The notes under the pieces were generated by a model. It saw only the letters and a program-made list of their open reading frames with translations, made no database searches and had not been told where the DNA came from. From Chloroflexota bacterium (GTDB taxonomy: Bacteria > Chloroflexota > UBA4733): 43,718 bases of DNA. The stretch's first letter is position 1; each line of letters opens with the position of its first letter. The DNA lies in assembly GCA_025449435.1 (NCBI GenBank), contig JANWJO010000169.1, positions 1-43,718 of the forward strand, read 5' to 3'. Shown piece after piece: positions 16,070 through 25,388 of the stretch. The position numbers and the translations under genes were made by a program.

Positions 16070-17410
16070 CTACACCTGAAACGGACGGAAGCGCGCGGCT
16101 AATGCTGCGGGGATGCGTCCGCGCAGCCGCGTGCCAGTGGCCGTAAAGCTTTCCGTGTCGATTTGGCCGCGTTGCCGGAACAAGTGCACGAGTTCCGGAT
16201 GCTTGAAGGGAATGTCCACGGTTATCGCCTCGGCCAAGCGGTTTAATCCATCCGCGATCGCCGCGCTCAATGCCTCCAGGCCGATTGACTCGGCGGCCGA
16301 AATGGCGACACTGTTCGGGTATTCCGCTTGCAGCCCGGCCGGCAGCACTGCCAATTGGTCTATCTTGTTGAGAGCTACGAGTTGCTGAATGCCTTCTAAC
16401 TCGAGGTCGCGCAGGGTTTCCATCACCGTGCGGTAGCGTGTCAGGTGGTTCGGATCCGCAACGTCCACGACCACTAACAGCAAGTCGGCTTCGTGCAGCT
16501 CTTCCAGTGTCGCGCGGAATGCCGCGACCAGTTTCGTGGGCAGCTTCTCAATGAATCCCACGGTGTCGGTGAGCAAGACCTCTTGACCGGTCACTAAGTG
16601 GAGTTGGCGCGTCGTGGGCTCCAAGGTAGCGAACAGTTTGTCCTCCACCAACACGGTGGAGCGCGTCAGCGCGTTCATCAACGTCGACTTGCCAGCGTTG
16701 GTATAGCCCACGAGCGACACGACCAATGCACCCCGGCGGGCGCGATGCTCGCGGTGCAACTTTCTCGATGCCCGGATTTCCTCGAGTTCTCGGTGCAAAC
16801 GAGCGATGCGCTGCCGCACATGTCGCCGGTCCGTTTCCAGTTGTGTTTCCCCTGGGCCGCGGGTGGCGATTCCAGCGACGCCACCGACGGCGCCAGATGC
16901 GCGAGAAAAGAACGTGAACATGCCTGCGAGACGCGGCAACAGATAATCGAGTTGGGCCAGCTCCACTTGCACCTTGGCCTCGTTGGTGTGCGCACGCTGG
17001 GCGAAGATGTCGAGGATCAGCGCCGTACGGTCGACGACCTTGCACTCCACCAGCTTTTCCAGGTTGCGTTGCTGTGTCGGCGTTAGCTCCTTATCGACTA
17101 CCAGCGTGTCGAAGGTCGCCTGCCGGTGCAGCTCGCTGAGTTCCTCAACCTTTCCCTTCCCCACCAACGTGGCAGGGTTGAACGAGTTCATCCGCTGGAT
17201 CGATGTACCAGCCACGAGGCCACCGGCTGTATCGACCAAGCGCGCCAGTTCTGCCATGGATTCGCTCAACGGCAGGCTGTCAGGTTCGCCACTTTTGAGT
17301 TCGACGCCGAGAAGATGGCAGCGTTCTGCCTGGGAACGCAGGGAATGCGGTAACAGATTATCCAGTGGCGTCGCCAAGCTCCAATTCTTGTGCTGGTGGT
17401 CGGAAGACAT
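16070..17410 (-). CDS. hflX: GTPase HflX
   Basis: 446 residues. The N-terminal HflX domain carries [17 protein letters not shown] and [11 protein letters not shown], followed by a coiled region. The G domain has P-loop GYTNAGKST (~235-243), DTVGFI (~282) and NKID (~348-351); the family insert [19 protein letters not shown] is present. HflX splits or rescues stalled 70S/50S ribosomes in stress. ATG 17410 has GGGAGGA 6 nt upstream and lies inside the last 53 nt of the preceding gene, so translational coupling is likely. Last gene of dapF - aminotransferase-fold - hflX. Confidence 0.93.
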   Translation of the reverse strand: MSSDHQHKNWSLATPLDNLLPHSLRSQAERCHLLGVELKSGEPDSLPLSESMAELARLVDTAGGLVAGTSIQRMNSFNPATLVGKGKVEELSELHRQATFDTLVVDKELTPTQQRNLEKLVECKVVDRTALILDIFAQRAHTNEAKVQVELAQLDYLLPRLAGMFTFFSRASGAVGGVAGIATRGPGETQLETDRRHVRQRIARLHRELEEIRASRKLHREHRARRGALVVSLVGYTNAGKSTLMNALTRSTVLVEDKLFATLEPTTRQLHLVTGQEVLLTDTVGFIEKLPTKLVAAFRATLEELHEADLLLVVVDVADPNHLTRYRTVMETLRDLELEGIQQLVALNKIDQLAVLPAGLQAEYPNSVAISAAESIGLEALSAAIADGLNRLAEAITVDIPFKHPELVHLFRQRGQIDTESFTATGTRLRGRIPAALAARFRPFQV

Positions 17411-18686
17411 ACGCTTCCTCCCCGGGTGACTCCGTGGCACCCGAGGTGGGCGCTCGCTCCGGCAACACTACCTTGCTCAGCCGCCGCAGGGCCTCGCCAA
17501 ACTGACCCTCTTCGAGCGTCAACGATACGCGCACATAGCCCTCACCGTGGGGCCCAAAGACCGTGCCTGGCGTCACCCACACGCCAACTTGATCCACAAT
17601 CGTCGTGGCCAGCGCTTCTGCGGTGTAGCCAGGCGGTATTGACGCCCACAGCGCAGGCAAGGCGCGACACGGCTGAACAAATAGCCCTATGTGTTCCAGC
17701 ACCGGAATAGCCTGGTCACGCCGGTGTTGGTAAAAGGCATTGCGTTGGACGGTCCAGGACATTGGAACGGTGCGTAACACGTCGGCGACCGCACGCTGGG
17801 CCGCTCCGAACGACAGCATATGCCGCCGTTGACGATAGGTGCGCAGCATGCGCAGCGCTTCACGCTGGCCAACGATGGCGGCGGCAGGCCAGCCGTGCAA
17901 ATGAAACATGTGGGCTGGTGAGATCACCTGCAAACTGACCAGGCGTGCCTGATACACCTCCAATACACTGAAGGCACGCACATTGTCAAAGGTGAATTCG
18001 CTGTGGTCGGACAGGTGGACCAGTAACAGCTGATGTTGGCGCGCGAAATGCACCGCGTTGTGAAAGAAGGCAGCCGGCGCAATTGCACCCGTTGGCAAGT
18101 TTGGGTAGTCCAACCAAAGGATGCGCGCGCGCTCGAGCGCCTTGGCGGGTATAGCGGAAAGCTCCGGCAAGAAGTCGCGCTCCGCGCGCAACGGCATAGG
18201 CACGATGCGGGCGCTGGCGGCGGCGAGCGCCGTTTGCAGTGACGGTCGGCAGGGGTCGGGGACCAGGCTCACGTCATCAGGGTTGAGGAAGAGGTGGGCG
18301 ATGTCACCTTCAGCCTCTTCCACGCTCGACACCGGCAGCACCTCTTGCTCCGGATCGATACTGGTATGAAAACGTGACTGGTACCAGCGTGCTACAGCCG
18401 CTCGAAACTCTGGCGAACCGTGCGGGCCACGAATCGGCTCAACGTCCTGTGCTGCGGTTGCCAAAGCCTGGCCGGCCTCGGCTGGCGGCGGATACTGCGG
18501 ATCAGCGGCGACCATCGTGATCACGTCGACACCGGAGGACCGCAAGCGCGCTAAGTACATTTCGGTGGTCGGTGGCAGGCTACCTAGTACCGACGCGAGG
18601 CGAGTCGCCACTGGGAAATGGATAGCTTCGTCGGATGGTGTAGCCGCTGCTGAAAGTTCTTCTGGCGACGCGGGCGTTCGATCCAT
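17358..18686 (-). CDS. Class I aminotransferase-fold protein lacking the PLP lysine (probable pseudoenzyme)
   Basis: 442 residues that follow the fold-type I aminotransferase (DapL-like) layout end to end: [39 protein letters not shown], the region before GW, and [20 protein letters not shown] with the substrate-carboxylate Arg kept. The PLP contacts are gone. The SKxYNMTGW lysine block reads [14 protein letters not shown]; the Asn of NPTG is Leu (PNLPTG); the Asp and Tyr of the DxAY motif are Leu and His ([11 protein letters not shown]). Only two lysines exist in the whole protein and neither is placed to bind PLP. Transamination is therefore unlikely; a binding or scaffolding role is an inference. 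Starts 3 nt after the dapF stop and overlaps hflX by 53 nt. Confidence 0.85.
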   Translation of the reverse strand: MDRTPASPEELSAAATPSDEAIHFPVATRLASVLGSLPPTTEMYLARLRSSGVDVITMVAADPQYPPPAEAGQALATAAQDVEPIRGPHGSPEFRAAVARWYQSRFHTSIDPEQEVLPVSSVEEAEGDIAHLFLNPDDVSLVPDPCRPSLQTALAAASARIVPMPLRAERDFLPELSAIPAKALERARILWLDYPNLPTGAIAPAAFFHNAVHFARQHQLLLVHLSDHSEFTFDNVRAFSVLEVYQARLVSLQVISPAHMFHLHGWPAAAIVGQREALRMLRTYRQRRHMLSFGAAQRAVADVLRTVPMSWTVQRNAFYQHRRDQAIPVLEHIGLFVQPCRALPALWASIPPGYTAEALATTIVDQVGVWVTPGTVFGPHGEGYVRVSLTLEEGQFGEALRRLSKVVLPERAPTSGATESPGEEAYVFRPPAQELELGDATG

Positions 18687-18689
18687 ACG

Positions 18690-19535
18690 CTAGATGCGCC
18701 AGGTGCCTCGATACACGTACGCTGCCGGCCCCGTCATGTGAACGCCGCCGTGGCCAGGCCAGTACAGTGCCAGATCGCCTCCTGGCAAGTGGATGGTCAC
18801 GCGGTCATCTACGAGCCCTTGCTCGTGCGCCACTGCCATCACTGCGCAGGCACCACTGCCGCAAGCAAGCGTGATGCCTGCGCCGCGTTCCCACACGCGC
18901 ATGGTGAGCTCCTGCCGGCTTTGCACCTGGACCACCTCGAAGTTCACCCGCCGCGGAAACCAGGGATGGTGCTCGACCAGTGGTCCCACCGTTTCGAGGG
19001 GCACGCTGCGCACATCGTCGACAAACGCCACCGCGTGTGGATTGCCCATCGACACGCAACTGATGGTGAAGGTCAGGCCATGCACGACCAGAGGCTCGTT
19101 GACTACCCTTTGGTGCGTTGACAGCGCCGGTACTCTGGCCGCCTCAAACACCGGCGTGCCCATATCGACCTCAATCGACTGCGCCATTCCGCCTGCAGGA
19201 TGCACGCGCACGTGCTGAATACCGGCGCCAGTGGCGATGGACATGGTCTCGCCCTTCACATGTCCCTCATCGAACAGGTACTTGGCAAAGCAGCGTATGC
19301 CGTTGCCGCACATTTCGCTTTCGCTGCCATCAGGGTTGAACATTCGCATCCGGTAATCGGCTGCCTCGTCGCGTTCCACCAGCACCAAGCCATCGTGACC
19401 CACGCCGAAGTGGCGGTCGCCCGTCGCAATCGCCAGCGCTGGCCAGTCCAGCGGCCGGGCTGCATCCTCGGGCCCGACCAGGACGAAGTCGTTACCGATG
19501 CCCTGCATCTTGAGGAAAGGTAGTTGTGTACTCAT
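18690..19535 (-). CDS. dapF: Diaminopimelate epimerase
   Basis: 281 residues. Opening FLKMQGIGNDFVLV and both catalytic cysteines are present: Cys76 in SEMCGNGIRCFAKY and Cys225 in ITLACGSGACAVMA, the two proton-transfer thiols. NPHAVAFVDD is also typical. It converts LL- to meso-diaminopimelate for lysine and peptidoglycan, so the cell probably uses meso-DAP. I chose ATG 19535 (MSTQLPFLKMQ), which has a TATACT box 6 nt upstream and no room for a leader; ATG 19541 and a longer frame are less likely. First gene of the operon with the aminotransferase-like and hflX genes. Confidence 0.93.
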   Translation of the reverse strand: MSTQLPFLKMQGIGNDFVLVGPEDAARPLDWPALAIATGDRHFGVGHDGLVLVERDEAADYRMRMFNPDGSESEMCGNGIRCFAKYLFDEGHVKGETMSIATGAGIQHVRVHPAGGMAQSIEVDMGTPVFEAARVPALSTHQRVVNEPLVVHGLTFTISCVSMGNPHAVAFVDDVRSVPLETVGPLVEHHPWFPRRVNFEVVQVQSRQELTMRVWERGAGITLACGSGACAVMAVAHEQGLVDDRVTIHLPGGDLALYWPGHGGVHMTGPAAYVYRGTWRI

Positions 19536-19541
19536 AGCCAT

Positions 19542-19547
19542 AGTATA
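19542..19547 (-). promoter_or_regulatory. -10-like box TATACT, 6 nt before the dapF ATG (likely leaderless)
   Basis: The minus strand reads ACGTATACTATGGCTATGAG. If ATG 19535 is the start, the box ends 6 nt before it, the same spacing as at 2425-2430. It would drive dapF and the two downstream genes. Confidence 0.5.
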
Positions 19548-19677
19548 CGTCGGTCCGTCCACCGTGCTGAGCCTACTGTACTCCATGGGCACTGCTCAGT
19601 GTGACTCCCACTCATTTCCGACGCTGGTAGCCTGTCCACAGAACGAGCACATTGACCAGCAAGGAAGAGTCACAAAC

Positions 19678-20715
19678 GTGCGCATTGTAGTTACTGGCGG
19701 TGCCGGATTTCTGGCCTATCACATCGCTCAACGCTGCGTCCATGAGGATGCCGACGCCACGCTCATCGACGTTGCGCCCTTTCCCGAAGGGGAATACGCA
19801 CCTCAAATGCGCCTGGTCAACGCCGACGTGCGAGATGGCGCTGCGTTGTACGAACACCTGCAGGGGGTCGACGTGGTGATCCATGCCGCCGCAGCCCTGC
19901 CACTATGGAAGACCAAAGACATCTACAGCGTTAACGCCGGAGGCACCCAAACGGTGTTGCGTGTGGCCCAGGAGCTGGGCGTGCCACGCGTGGTCCACAT
20001 CAGCTCTACGGCGGTGTACGGCGTGCCTGAAAAGCATCCACTCGAGGAGTCCGACCCGGTTCAGGGCGTGGGGCCATACGGCGAAAGCAAGATTCAAGCC
20101 GAGGCGATGTGCGCCATTGCACGCGAGGCCGGTCTGTGCGTGCCGGTGCTGCGACCGAAGACCTTCCTTGGCAGTGGCCGTTTAGGTGTGTTCCAAATCT
20201 TGTACGATTGGGTGAAGAGCGGCAAGCGCATCCCTATCATCGGCAACGGTCGTAACCGCTACCAACTGCTCGACGTTGGAGACCTTGTCGATGCCATCTG
20301 GCGCGCGGCGACCGGCCCGGCGGACCGCGCCAATGCCACCTTTAACGTGGGAGCGGCGCGCTTCGGCACGGTGCGTGAGGATGTGGGCGCGCTGTGTGCC
20401 TACGCCGACTCTGGTGCGCGCGTTTTCAGCACACCCGCACCGGTCGTGACCACTGCCTTGCAGGTACTCGAAGCAGTGCACCTGTCGCCGCTGTACAAGT
20501 GGGTCTACGGCACTGCTGCCAAGGACTCGTTTGTCTCGACCGAGAAGATCACCAAAGCCCTCGGCTGGCAGGCCACGCGTAGCAATGCCGAGGCGTTAAT
20601 CGCGTCCTACCAGTGGTATCTGGACCATGAACGCGAACTTGGCAACGCGACCGGTGTTACGCATCGTGTGGCCTGGAGCCAGGGGGCGCTTGGTTTGTTT
20701 AAGCGCCTGATGTAG
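19678..20715 (+). CDS. NAD-dependent epimerase/dehydratase (extended SDR)
   Basis: 345 residues from GTG 19678 (AAGGAAGAG 8 nt upstream). NAD-binding VVTGGAGFLAYHIAQ, the Asp-rich strand VNADVRDGAALYEHL, the catalytic Ser in ISSTAVYG and YGESK (Tyr-x3-Lys) are all present. The C-terminal part (LLDVGDLVDAIWRAA) fits sugar-nucleotide epimerases and related reductases, but the substrate is unknown. Divergent from dapF over a 142-nt gap. Its last 17 nt overlap the convergent hydroxyacid dehydrogenase gene. Confidence 0.85.
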   Translation: MRIVVTGGAGFLAYHIAQRCVHEDADATLIDVAPFPEGEYAPQMRLVNADVRDGAALYEHLQGVDVVIHAAAALPLWKTKDIYSVNAGGTQTVLRVAQELGVPRVVHISSTAVYGVPEKHPLEESDPVQGVGPYGESKIQAEAMCAIAREAGLCVPVLRPKTFLGSGRLGVFQILYDWVKSGKRIPIIGNGRNRYQLLDVGDLVDAIWRAATGPADRANATFNVGAARFGTVREDVGALCAYADSGARVFSTPAPVVTTALQVLEAVHLSPLYKWVYGTAAKDSFVSTEKITKALGWQATRSNAEALIASYQWYLDHERELGNATGVTHRVAWSQGALGLFKRLM

Positions 20716-21688
20716 GCAGGTCGTTGGCCGGCCACAATGGTCGCTTTCCGCTAAGAACGCGCAACACCTCATCAAGCGCCATATTGGCGGCCCGCACGTG
20801 CGCTTCGGCCGTGCCTCCGGCCGAGTGCGACAGCGGCAGCACCAGCGGGTGCTCTAGCAGCCTGCGATCGCTCGGCGGCTCTTGCGTAAACACGTCAAGC
20901 GCAGCACCGGCAACCTGCCCGTTCTGCAATGCCGCTAATAGCGCGGGCTCATCCACCAGGTCACCGCGCGCGGTATTGATGAGATATATACCCCGTTTGC
21001 ACAGCGCCAGCGTCGCAGCATTCACCAGGTGGTGCGACTCGGCGTTGGCTGGGGCGTGCAGCGTGAGGATGTCGCTGCGCGCAAACAGGTCCTCCAGCGT
21101 CACATAGGTCACGCCCTGCGCCGCGGCCCACGTGGCGTCGGGGTACAGATCGTAGGCAATGATCCGCAAGCCAAATGCTCGGGCCCGTTGCACCACTGCA
21201 CGCCCCACGCGCCCGGTGCCAGCCACACCGAGGGTCTTCCCTGCCAGTTCCATACCCGACATGCGTACCCACGGACCGCTGCGCGTCTGGTTAATGGTCT
21301 CGACCAGCTTGCGCGTGAGGCACAGCAGTAGGCCCAAGGTGAAATCCGCCACCGACTCGTGGTTGGAGCCCGGTGTCGAGGTCACCCACACGCCGTGCTT
21401 GGTCGCGGCATCCAGGTCGATGGAGTCAAACCCAACCCCCGTGCGAGCTACCAGGCGTAAGGTGGGGGCGGCGTCGAACACGCGCGCGGTGTAGGCATCG
21501 GGCATAGCGATCGCCGCGCTGCATCCGGGTGCCAACGTCAGCAACTCGGCTTCATTGAGCTGTGGTCGCGGCAAAGGCGGAAAGAACAGTTCAACACCGG
21601 CAGCGTCGAGTTCGGCCCGACGCTCTGGCAACACCCGCCGCACATGGTGCGACGTCACGATAACCCGATGCCGATGGGACTCTGCCAC
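20699..21688 (-). CDS. D-isomer-specific 2-hydroxyacid dehydrogenase
   Basis: 329 residues from GTG 21688 (GAGGAAAG ~11 nt upstream). The NAD-binding domain has LGVAGTGRVGRAVVQRARAF. Catalytic Arg is in INTARGDLVDEPALL, Glu in ALDVFTQEPP and His in LPLSHSAGGTAEAH. This Arg-Glu-His set places it with phosphoglycerate, glyoxylate and hydroxypyruvate reductase relatives; there is no ACT domain, so it is not a full-length regulated SerA. A longer frame to 21790 reads as non-coding. Confidence 0.87.
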   Translation of the reverse strand: MAESHRHRVIVTSHHVRRVLPERRAELDAAGVELFFPPLPRPQLNEAELLTLAPGCSAAIAMPDAYTARVFDAAPTLRLVARTGVGFDSIDLDAATKHGVWVTSTPGSNHESVADFTLGLLLCLTRKLVETINQTRSGPWVRMSGMELAGKTLGVAGTGRVGRAVVQRARAFGLRIIAYDLYPDATWAAAQGVTYVTLEDLFARSDILTLHAPANAESHHLVNAATLALCKRGIYLINTARGDLVDEPALLAALQNGQVAGAALDVFTQEPPSDRRLLEHPLVLPLSHSAGGTAEAHVRAANMALDEVLRVLSGKRPLWPANDLPTSGA

Positions 21689-21814
21689 GATCTTGTCCGC
21701 TTTCCTCACTGGTCGCAGGTTAGTCTGCGCGCTATCTTTGCATACCTGGTAGCACGGCACAGTGTGGCTGGCTGCCGGAGCCCAGGTCACTGGAACCGCA
21801 GGTGGCTAAGCTGG

Positions 21815-23431
21815 TCAGTCCGCCATGCTCGATGGTCCACCACCGGGCCGCGGCGTGCGTGCCAGGCCAGTGGTGTTGAGCATGGTCGCTGGGATGAGCG
21901 CGAAAATGATGAGAATAGCCCCGAGCAAGAAACAGTCGTCATAGGCCATCACCGACGCCTGTACCACGACGTTCTTGTACAACGCCATCATCGCTTCCAT
22001 TTGCCCTTGAGCCAGCGTGCCGCCGTTTTGCACCACCATCGACTCGATGCCCGCTACGACGGTGCGCACCGCAGACAAGTCGGGCGTCATCACCTGGGTC
22101 AACATCTCTTTGTGGAACGTAATGCGATTGACTAGTATCGACGCGAACATGGCCGTGCCGAACGAGCTAAACAACTGCCGCAGGACGTTGGTGAGCGCAG
22201 ATCCTCTGGCGATCAAGTTCATGGGGAGTGAGTTCATCGACACTGTCATGGCCGGCATCATGGTGAGCCCAAGCCCCATGCCGCGCAGGATCAAGATGCC
22301 ACGCAACTCGTTATTGGGAAAGGTCAGGCTCAGGTGGGACAGTTGATAGGTGGCAAACGCCATGATCGTCAGGCCAACGTACATGAGCGGTCGCGGCCCG
22401 ACGCGGTCAAACAGCCTGCCTGCGAGTGGCATCACAAACATCGCGCCCAACGATTGCGGGAAGGTGAGCAATCCGCTTTCCATGGCCCCCAAGCCGCGTA
22501 AGTTTTGCAAAAACAGCGGCAACAAGAACACGGAAGAAAACGCACCAGTGGTAATGACAAAGCTCAGCATTGTAGATAACGAAAAAGCGCGTATCTTAAA
22601 TACGCGCAAGTCGAGCAACGGCTGGCTTTGCGTGAGTTCCACGATCACAAACACGACACGAGAGGCCGCTCCACCGCCAACCAACGCCACAATATTGGGC
22701 GCGCCCCACCCGTCGGTGCTGGCATAAGTCAGCCCATAGAGGATGGCGGCGAAGCCACCGGCCGAAAGCACAAACCCGAACGCATCGAACAGCATGTTCG
22801 GCCGCTTAGGCGTGTCGCGCAGCAGCGTGAAGGCCATAAAGATGGCCACAATACCAATGGGTATGTTCATCGTAAAGATGACGCGCCAGTCGACGTATTG
22901 CACGATGTAGCCACCGAGCGTCGGGCCGAGGACAGGTGCGATCATGATCGGCAGTCCATAAATGCTGTTTACTGTGCCGCGAATGCGTGGCGGCGTCGCT
23001 GTGAACAAGATGGTTGTGCCTAACGGACCAATGAGCCCGCCGCCCAGGCCCTGCAAGATCCGGAAGAAGATCAACGACTGAATGTTCCATGACAGCCCAC
23101 ACAGCATGGAGCCCATGGTGAAGCCCAGCAGCGACAGCATGAACACGCGCTTGATGCCGAAGGTATCGGTCAAATAGCCCGCTGCAGGCATGATGATGGC
23201 CAGTGCCAGCGTGTAGCCGGTTAACACCAACTGGGCCGTGGCTACGTTGGTCTGGAACACGTTGATCATCTGCGGCAAGGCAATGTTGACCACGGTGGTA
23301 TCCAGCATCACCATAAAGGTGCCGAACACGGCCACGATCAGTGCTTGCCAGTGATATTCCAGTCCATGGAGATGAGTACGAAGGTCGGCCAACGGGTTTA
23401 CGCGCCGCAGCGGCGCCGCGGTTACCGCCAT
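21815..23431 (-). CDS. DHA2-family (EmrB/QacA-like) 14-helix multidrug efflux transporter
   Basis: 538 residues with about fourteen hydrophobic helices. Motif D1 is MLDTTVVNIALPQM, motif A is near AGYLTDTFGIKRVF, and the antiporter motif C is in APVLGPTLGGYIV. These define proton-driven DHA2 exporters. GAGGG precedes ATG 23431. It lies 66 nt downstream of the membrane-fusion protein gene on the same strand, the usual EmrAB pairing. No outer-membrane channel gene is nearby, which fits a single-membrane cell. Confidence 0.9.
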   Translation of the reverse strand: MAVTAAPLRRVNPLADLRTHLHGLEYHWQALIVAVFGTFMVMLDTTVVNIALPQMINVFQTNVATAQLVLTGYTLALAIIMPAAGYLTDTFGIKRVFMLSLLGFTMGSMLCGLSWNIQSLIFFRILQGLGGGLIGPLGTTILFTATPPRIRGTVNSIYGLPIMIAPVLGPTLGGYIVQYVDWRVIFTMNIPIGIVAIFMAFTLLRDTPKRPNMLFDAFGFVLSAGGFAAILYGLTYASTDGWGAPNIVALVGGGAASRVVFVIVELTQSQPLLDLRVFKIRAFSLSTMLSFVITTGAFSSVFLLPLFLQNLRGLGAMESGLLTFPQSLGAMFVMPLAGRLFDRVGPRPLMYVGLTIMAFATYQLSHLSLTFPNNELRGILILRGMGLGLTMMPAMTVSMNSLPMNLIARGSALTNVLRQLFSSFGTAMFASILVNRITFHKEMLTQVMTPDLSAVRTVVAGIESMVVQNGGTLAQGQMEAMMALYKNVVVQASVMAYDDCFLLGAILIIFALIPATMLNTTGLARTPRPGGGPSSMAD

Positions 23432-23497
23432 CCTACGTCTACCCTCACTAGCCGCAGTGCGGCTTGTTGAACCATTGCCGGGAGTACGACCTGCTTA

Positions 23498-24340
23498 CTA
23501 CTGAACGTGGATGCGCACTTCTACCGAGCTGCCGAGCACCAAAGGCATCGTGCCATAGTTGATACTGATCTTGACTGGGACGAGTTGCGTGACCTTGGTG
23601 AAGTTGCCAGCCGTCGTTCCGGTGGGCAACAGGGAGAAGCTTGAGGCGGTGGACCGGTCGATGGCGATCACCCGACCCGTGAGCGTAGTGCCCTGGGTGT
23701 CTACCGTCACATCCGCCGTCTGGCCCAGTTGCACGCGCTTGATATTGGTCTCTTCGACGTTCGCCGTGATCCAGAACTGGGTCGGATCGACCACCGTCAG
23801 GATGCTTGTTCCTTGAGCCACCGTGTCGCCGGGGTTGCCGGTGCGCTGCACCACGACGCCATTTATCGGGCTCACCACCGGTGCTTGCTGGTCTTGCGTG
23901 CCTTGGAAGCCGAGTTGTGGCGTTCCCTGCGCCGTCACGCCGACGGTTGAGGGTAAGGTCACTTCAGCAAGCACTTCGCCCTTGGTCACGTTGGAGCCCA
24001 CGTCGACGCTGATGGTCGCGATGCGTCCGGCGTTGACGCTACCCACCTGGATCAGTGCGCCATTGACTTGCGCATTGTCGGTCGACACATACAGGGACTG
24101 GTCGCGTATATAGCGGTACACCAGCACGATTGCCACGATAGCGATGACCGCCAGTACCGGCAGCAGGATGCGGGTCCGGTTTCGACCGGCTGACGCCGCA
24201 CCTGGCGCACTCGGCAAGCTCTGCGCTGGCTGCGTACCGCCCCGGCTCTGGCCGGCGGCTGCACCGGCTTGTGGACCTGCCAGCGGGCGGGCCTCCGCCG
24301 GCTGGACCTCGCTGGTGCGAGCCTTTTCCTCTACAGCCAT
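23498..24340 (-). CDS. EmrA/HlyD-type membrane-fusion protein
   Basis: 280 residues: a proline/alanine-rich cytosolic start, one membrane anchor (RILLPVLAVIAIVAIVLVY), then DNAQVNGALIQVGSVNAGRI, a split biotinyl-lipoyl-like domain (APVVSPINGVVVQRTGNPGD) and a beta-barrel (VEETNIKRVQLGQTADVTVD). The long helical hairpin of Gram-negative members is very short here, as expected without an outer-membrane partner. ATG 24340 has GGGAA close upstream. First gene of the efflux pair. Confidence 0.87.
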   Translation of the reverse strand: MAVEEKARTSEVQPAEARPLAGPQAGAAAGQSRGGTQPAQSLPSAPGAASAGRNRTRILLPVLAVIAIVAIVLVYRYIRDQSLYVSTDNAQVNGALIQVGSVNAGRIATISVDVGSNVTKGEVLAEVTLPSTVGVTAQGTPQLGFQGTQDQQAPVVSPINGVVVQRTGNPGDTVAQGTSILTVVDPTQFWITANVEETNIKRVQLGQTADVTVDTQGTTLTGRVIAIDRSTASSFSLLPTGTTAGNFTKVTQLVPVKISINYGTMPLVLGSSVEVRIHVQ

Positions 24341-24386
24341 TGCACTTCCCAACTATTCGATGTTTGCCAACCTTATGCTAACGTAG

Positions 24387-24392
24387 ATCATA
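24387..24392 (-). promoter_or_regulatory. Extended -10 (TGGTATGAT) for the efflux operon
   Basis: The minus strand reads GAGTGGTATGATCTACG, with TATGAT 46 nt before ATG 24340. The 208-nt divergent gap also holds an AT-rich stretch with TAAC-TTAATG-GTTA (24505-24518) just before the rightward SDR gene, which may be an operator. No regulator gene is adjacent. Confidence 0.4.
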
Positions 24393-24548
24393 CCACTCGG
24401 TCCGGCCACTCACCGGTATCATGGCACTCGACGGTGACAGGTGCCAATGGTGAGTCCTGCCCACGGATGACCTGGCAGGTCCCAGCCGTGTCACGTTGCA
24501 GCAATAACTTAATGGTTAGTTTATCGAGTGAGGAGAAACGCGCGCAAT

Positions 24549-25334
24549 ATGGGGACCTTAGATGGCAGGCGCGCGTTGGTGACCGGAGCGGGTATGGGCA
24601 TCGGGCAGGGCATCGCACTCGAATTGGCCCGCCAAGGGGCCGATGTGGCTGTGCATTTCGCTCAGAGTGGCCAGGGCGCGCACGAGACGGCCAATGCCAT
24701 TTCCCAGTTGGGCCGGAAGTCGCTCGCCATTCAAGGCGACTTGCGCTACGTGGCTGATTGCCGGCGCGTCGTGACGGATGCCGTGGCCGCGATCGGCGAC
24801 TTGGACATTCTGGTCAACAACAGTGGTGTCACCCGTTCGCGCGATTTTGAAGAGACCTCGGAAGAGGTCTACAACGAAGTATTCGACCTCAACATTCGGG
24901 GCTACTTCTTTTGCGCTCAGGAGGCGCTGCGCGGCATGCTGCGGCGCGGTCGTGGCTCTATCATCAATATCACGTCGGTCCACGGCTTCGGCGGATTCCC
25001 GCGTCACGCGGCGTACGCTGCCACGAAGGGTGCGATCAACGGTCTCACGCGGGAACTGGCCATCGAGCTCGCGCCCAAACATGTCCGGGTAAATGCTATC
25101 GGCCCGGGCGTTATCGAGGTGCCTCGCTACTTCGAGATACCCGGCTATACCCGAGAGTTCGGTAACTCGTTGGTGCCTTGGGGCCGGGTGGGCACGCCAG
25201 CCGACATCGGCACTGTGGCAGCATTTCTGGCATCCGACGCTGCCGATTTTGTCACCGGGCAGGTGCTCTACGTCGATGGCGGTACAACCGCTCGCATGGG
25301 CCTGTGGTGGGATCAAGGCGGCGCTAACCAGTAG
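24549..25334 (+). CDS. Short-chain dehydrogenase/reductase
   Basis: 261 residues. Cofactor motif VTGAGMGIGQGIALEL (TGxxxGxG), NNSGVTRS (NNAG equivalent), catalytic Ser in IINITSVHGFGG, YAATK (Tyr-x3-Lys), and the C-terminal DFVTGQVLYVDGG are all present. It is FabG/glucose-dehydrogenase-like, an NAD(P) oxidoreductase with unknown substrate. ATG 24549 (MGTLDGRRALVTG) follows AGGAG at ~13 nt; GTG 24528 is an alternative that would consume this site. Confidence 0.88.
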   Translation: MGTLDGRRALVTGAGMGIGQGIALELARQGADVAVHFAQSGQGAHETANAISQLGRKSLAIQGDLRYVADCRRVVTDAVAAIGDLDILVNNSGVTRSRDFEETSEEVYNEVFDLNIRGYFFCAQEALRGMLRRGRGSIINITSVHGFGGFPRHAAYAATKGAINGLTRELAIELAPKHVRVNAIGPGVIEVPRYFEIPGYTREFGNSLVPWGRVGTPADIGTVAAFLASDAADFVTGQVLYVDGGTTARMGLWWDQGGANQ

Positions 25335-25388
25335 CACCAGCCGGCGTACCGTTTGACCAGGCCCAATTCCTTGGAAAGGAGGCCCGAG

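Noticed and set aside
17881..17940. A frameshift or sequencing error hiding the PLP lysine in the aminotransferase-like gene
   Set aside because: The frame is continuous, flanking motifs remain aligned on both sides, and three other PLP contacts are also replaced.
24558..25337. A 259-codon minus-strand frame over the SDR gene
   Set aside because: The SDR on the plus strand has all family motifs; the opposite frame has none.
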